NCBI GenBank assembly: GCA_030847615.1
Contig: JAUMIR010000014.1
Span: 15,662,501 to 15,726,500, forward strand
DNA: 64,000 nt
From: Gambelia wislizenii
Taxonomy: Eukaryota > Chordata > Lepidosauria > Squamata > Crotaphytidae
Reading direction: 5' to 3'
The position numbers and the translations under genes are program-made. How positions within the stretch are numbered: the first letter of the stretch is position 1; each line of letters opens with the position of its first letter. The notes under the pieces are model-generated. The model was given only the letters and a program-made list of their open reading frames with translations. It did not search any database and was not told the origin of the DNA. Shown here one piece after another: positions 62,653 through 64,000 of this stretch.

Positions 62653-62903
62653 CATTAGGACCCCTGTGTCTGCTGGGGAATGGTTCTGAGGGGGCCTGTG
62701 GATACCAAAATCCGTGGATAATAGTGAACACCATTGAAAGTAATGGGACTTCTGGTTTAAAGTACCATAGAGTTCCCTTGAAGGATCTAGAAAATGGCTA
62801 GAGAGGAGACGTTTTCTAGGAAGACTCTGGTAGGTGTGCTGTTTTGTGTCCTGTGGATAATTGAATCAGTGGATAATGAATCAGTGGATGCGGGGTCCTA
62901 CTG
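62653..62903. mobile_element. Tigger-type MITE (CAGTAGGACCCCC family)
   Basis: CATTAGGACCCCTGTGTCTG, GGATACCAAAATCCGTGGAT, GAATCAGTGGATGCGGGGTC and CTACTG with TA. Confidence 0.83.
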
Positions 62904-62904
62904 T

Positions 62905-63210
62905 ATTTATTATTATTTAAATTTTGCTTTTTACCCAGTCTAGGACTCAAGGCAGTTTACAAAGGCTACAAACAGCTTTAAAATGCATATCCCCAAATTA
63001 AAAATACTGTATATATAATTAAGCTAAGGATATATGGTTCACATTCTTTGGCGACTCCCCTGCCTGTATTTTCCTCCTATCAGCCCTGTGAGGTAGGCTT
63101 GTGGCTGAGAGAGAAAAACACTTTGATTGGTCTAAATCCATCAAGACAATTCAGTGGTTGAGAAATTCAAACCTGCGACTCCAGTTCGCGCCTGCGCTGT
63201 AACCGCTACG
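62905..63210 (-). mobile_element. tRNA-related SINE/unclassified repeat
   Basis: GTCTAGGACTCAAGGCAGTT, then CAGCCCTGTGAGGTAGGCTT and GAAATTCAAACCTGCGACTC resemble the reverse of a tRNA SINE with B-box. It ends at the CpG island. Confidence 0.55.
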
Positions 63211-63524
63211 TTACAGCCCATTGTAGACCTCCCGCCCCCATGCGGCCAGTCCGGGAATTGCATTCTTTTCTCAGCTATTGATTGGCTGCAGCCAGATGAA
63301 GAGGGCGTGGCCTGTCCCTGCCCTTTCCTTCTCATTGGCTATATAATTTAACAAGCCCTCCGGGGAGGGGGCAAGACATTATCACAAGCACGGACCACAC
63401 GGACCGCCTCCGTTCCGCTGCGCTTCCGCGGGATTGGCCAAGGCGGTCGAGAAAAGGAGATCTCCTATTGGCTGGCGGGTGGGAAAAATCTAGCGTCTGC
63501 TCCTCCTTCTAACAAGGCCCAACC

Positions 63525-63537
63525 GTTGCTAGGCAAC
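63525..63537. promoter_or_regulatory. X-box (RFX-type) palindrome
   Basis: GTTGCTAGGCAAC, a 13-base near-perfect match to the RFX consensus of two GTTGCC-like half sites. Confidence 0.7.
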
Positions 63538-63590
63538 GAGACGAAGCGCTTCGGGAGGAAGGGGCCGCGCAAAGAGCCTGACTTGCTCTG

Positions 63591-63598
63591 TGACGTCA
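63591..63598. promoter_or_regulatory. cAMP response element TGACGTCA
   Basis: Perfect palindromic CREB/ATF site within the CpG island. Confidence 0.75.
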
Positions 63599-64000
63599 TT
63601 TCCTGGTGCGGTCCGAAATACGCTCCCCACTTCCGGGCGGCTTTCTTCTTAGGTGTGTTAAATACCTGTTTGTTTGAAGCCGGGCGGGCGGACTACGGAG
63701 CCATCGTTACCTGAAGCCTTTGGCTAGTAAGACTCTTTCTTGGGCTCAGGCAGAGTAACTTTGGTGGACTGAGGTTGGGAGAAGGGCAGAGGCTGGAAAA
63801 GTTACTTTTTTAGGGGGAGGGTGTCCTGTCCCAGAATCCCCCGGCTACCTTAGCCACTGCCAGGCTGCCAGGGGGATTCTGGGAGTTGTAGTCCAAAAAA
63901 GTAACTTTTTAAAGCTTTGCTAGGAATACCCTTGAACCAGAATTTGGGGAAATTTACCTTTCTTTTTTTTTTCTTTTTACTTTACAATATATTTAATTTG

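Larger units (their letters stand above)
63180..63725 (+). promoter_or_regulatory. SNAPC4: CpG-island promoter, probably of SNAPC4
   Basis: CpG-rich region with ATTGG boxes near 63280, 63333, 63434 and 63467, the X-box-like CGTTGCTAGGCAACG (63524-63538), a full CRE TGACGTCA (63591-63598) and ACTTCCGGG (63629-63637). A first non-coding exon could end before GTAAGA near 63726. SNAPC4 is named only because it follows ENTR1 in the same direction in human; no SNAPC4 codon is visible. Confidence 0.6.

Overview
This window is nuclear DNA of a vertebrate, most likely a squamate reptile and plausibly an iguanian lizard. The evidence is spliced vertebrate genes with GT-AG introns and CpG-rich promoters, sitting among CR1 LINEs, Penelope-like elements (PLEs), an RTE-like LINE, tRNA- and 5S-derived SINEs with BovB-like tails, and many TA-flanked Tigger/pogo-type MITEs. 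The species cannot be fixed from the sequence. All gene names rest on reading exons and on remembered protein families, not on a search.

Layout. (1) 740-8636, plus strand: the last seven coding exons of INPP5E, covering the second half of the 5-phosphatase domain and the C-terminal CSVS prenylation box. (2) 11561-34555, minus strand: a complete 13-exon PMPCA, the alpha subunit of the mitochondrial processing peptidase. The exons join in frame to 517 codons plus a stop. (3) 38204-59594, plus strand: eight coding exons of ENTR1 (SDCCAG3), joining in frame to 377 codons plus a stop. (4) 63180-63720: a CpG-rich promoter with CCAAT boxes, an RFX-type X-box, a CRE and an ETS site. By synteny it is the likely start of SNAPC4. 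INPP5E and PMPCA converge tail to tail; PMPCA and ENTR1 diverge head to head. The same gene order is known on human 9q34.3.

The genes are linked by position rather than pathway: INPP5E is a ciliary phosphoinositide phosphatase, ENTR1 an endosome/centrosome trafficking coiled-coil protein, and PMPCA a mitochondrial presequence-processing subunit.

Most introns are transposon layers. PMPCA intron 6 (15855-20727) holds a CR1 broken by a PLE, by a GC-rich MITE (17583-18869) that has grown internal 63-bp and 64-bp tandem arrays, and by an opposite-strand CR1. ENTR1 intron 7 holds a Tc1-like transposon broken by a solo LTR, a 2.4-kb CR1 and an RTE-like LINE end. Several PLE copies are fold-back structures; two have target-site duplications of 14-15 bp. 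No CRISPR array, tRNA gene or bacterial-type operon was seen.
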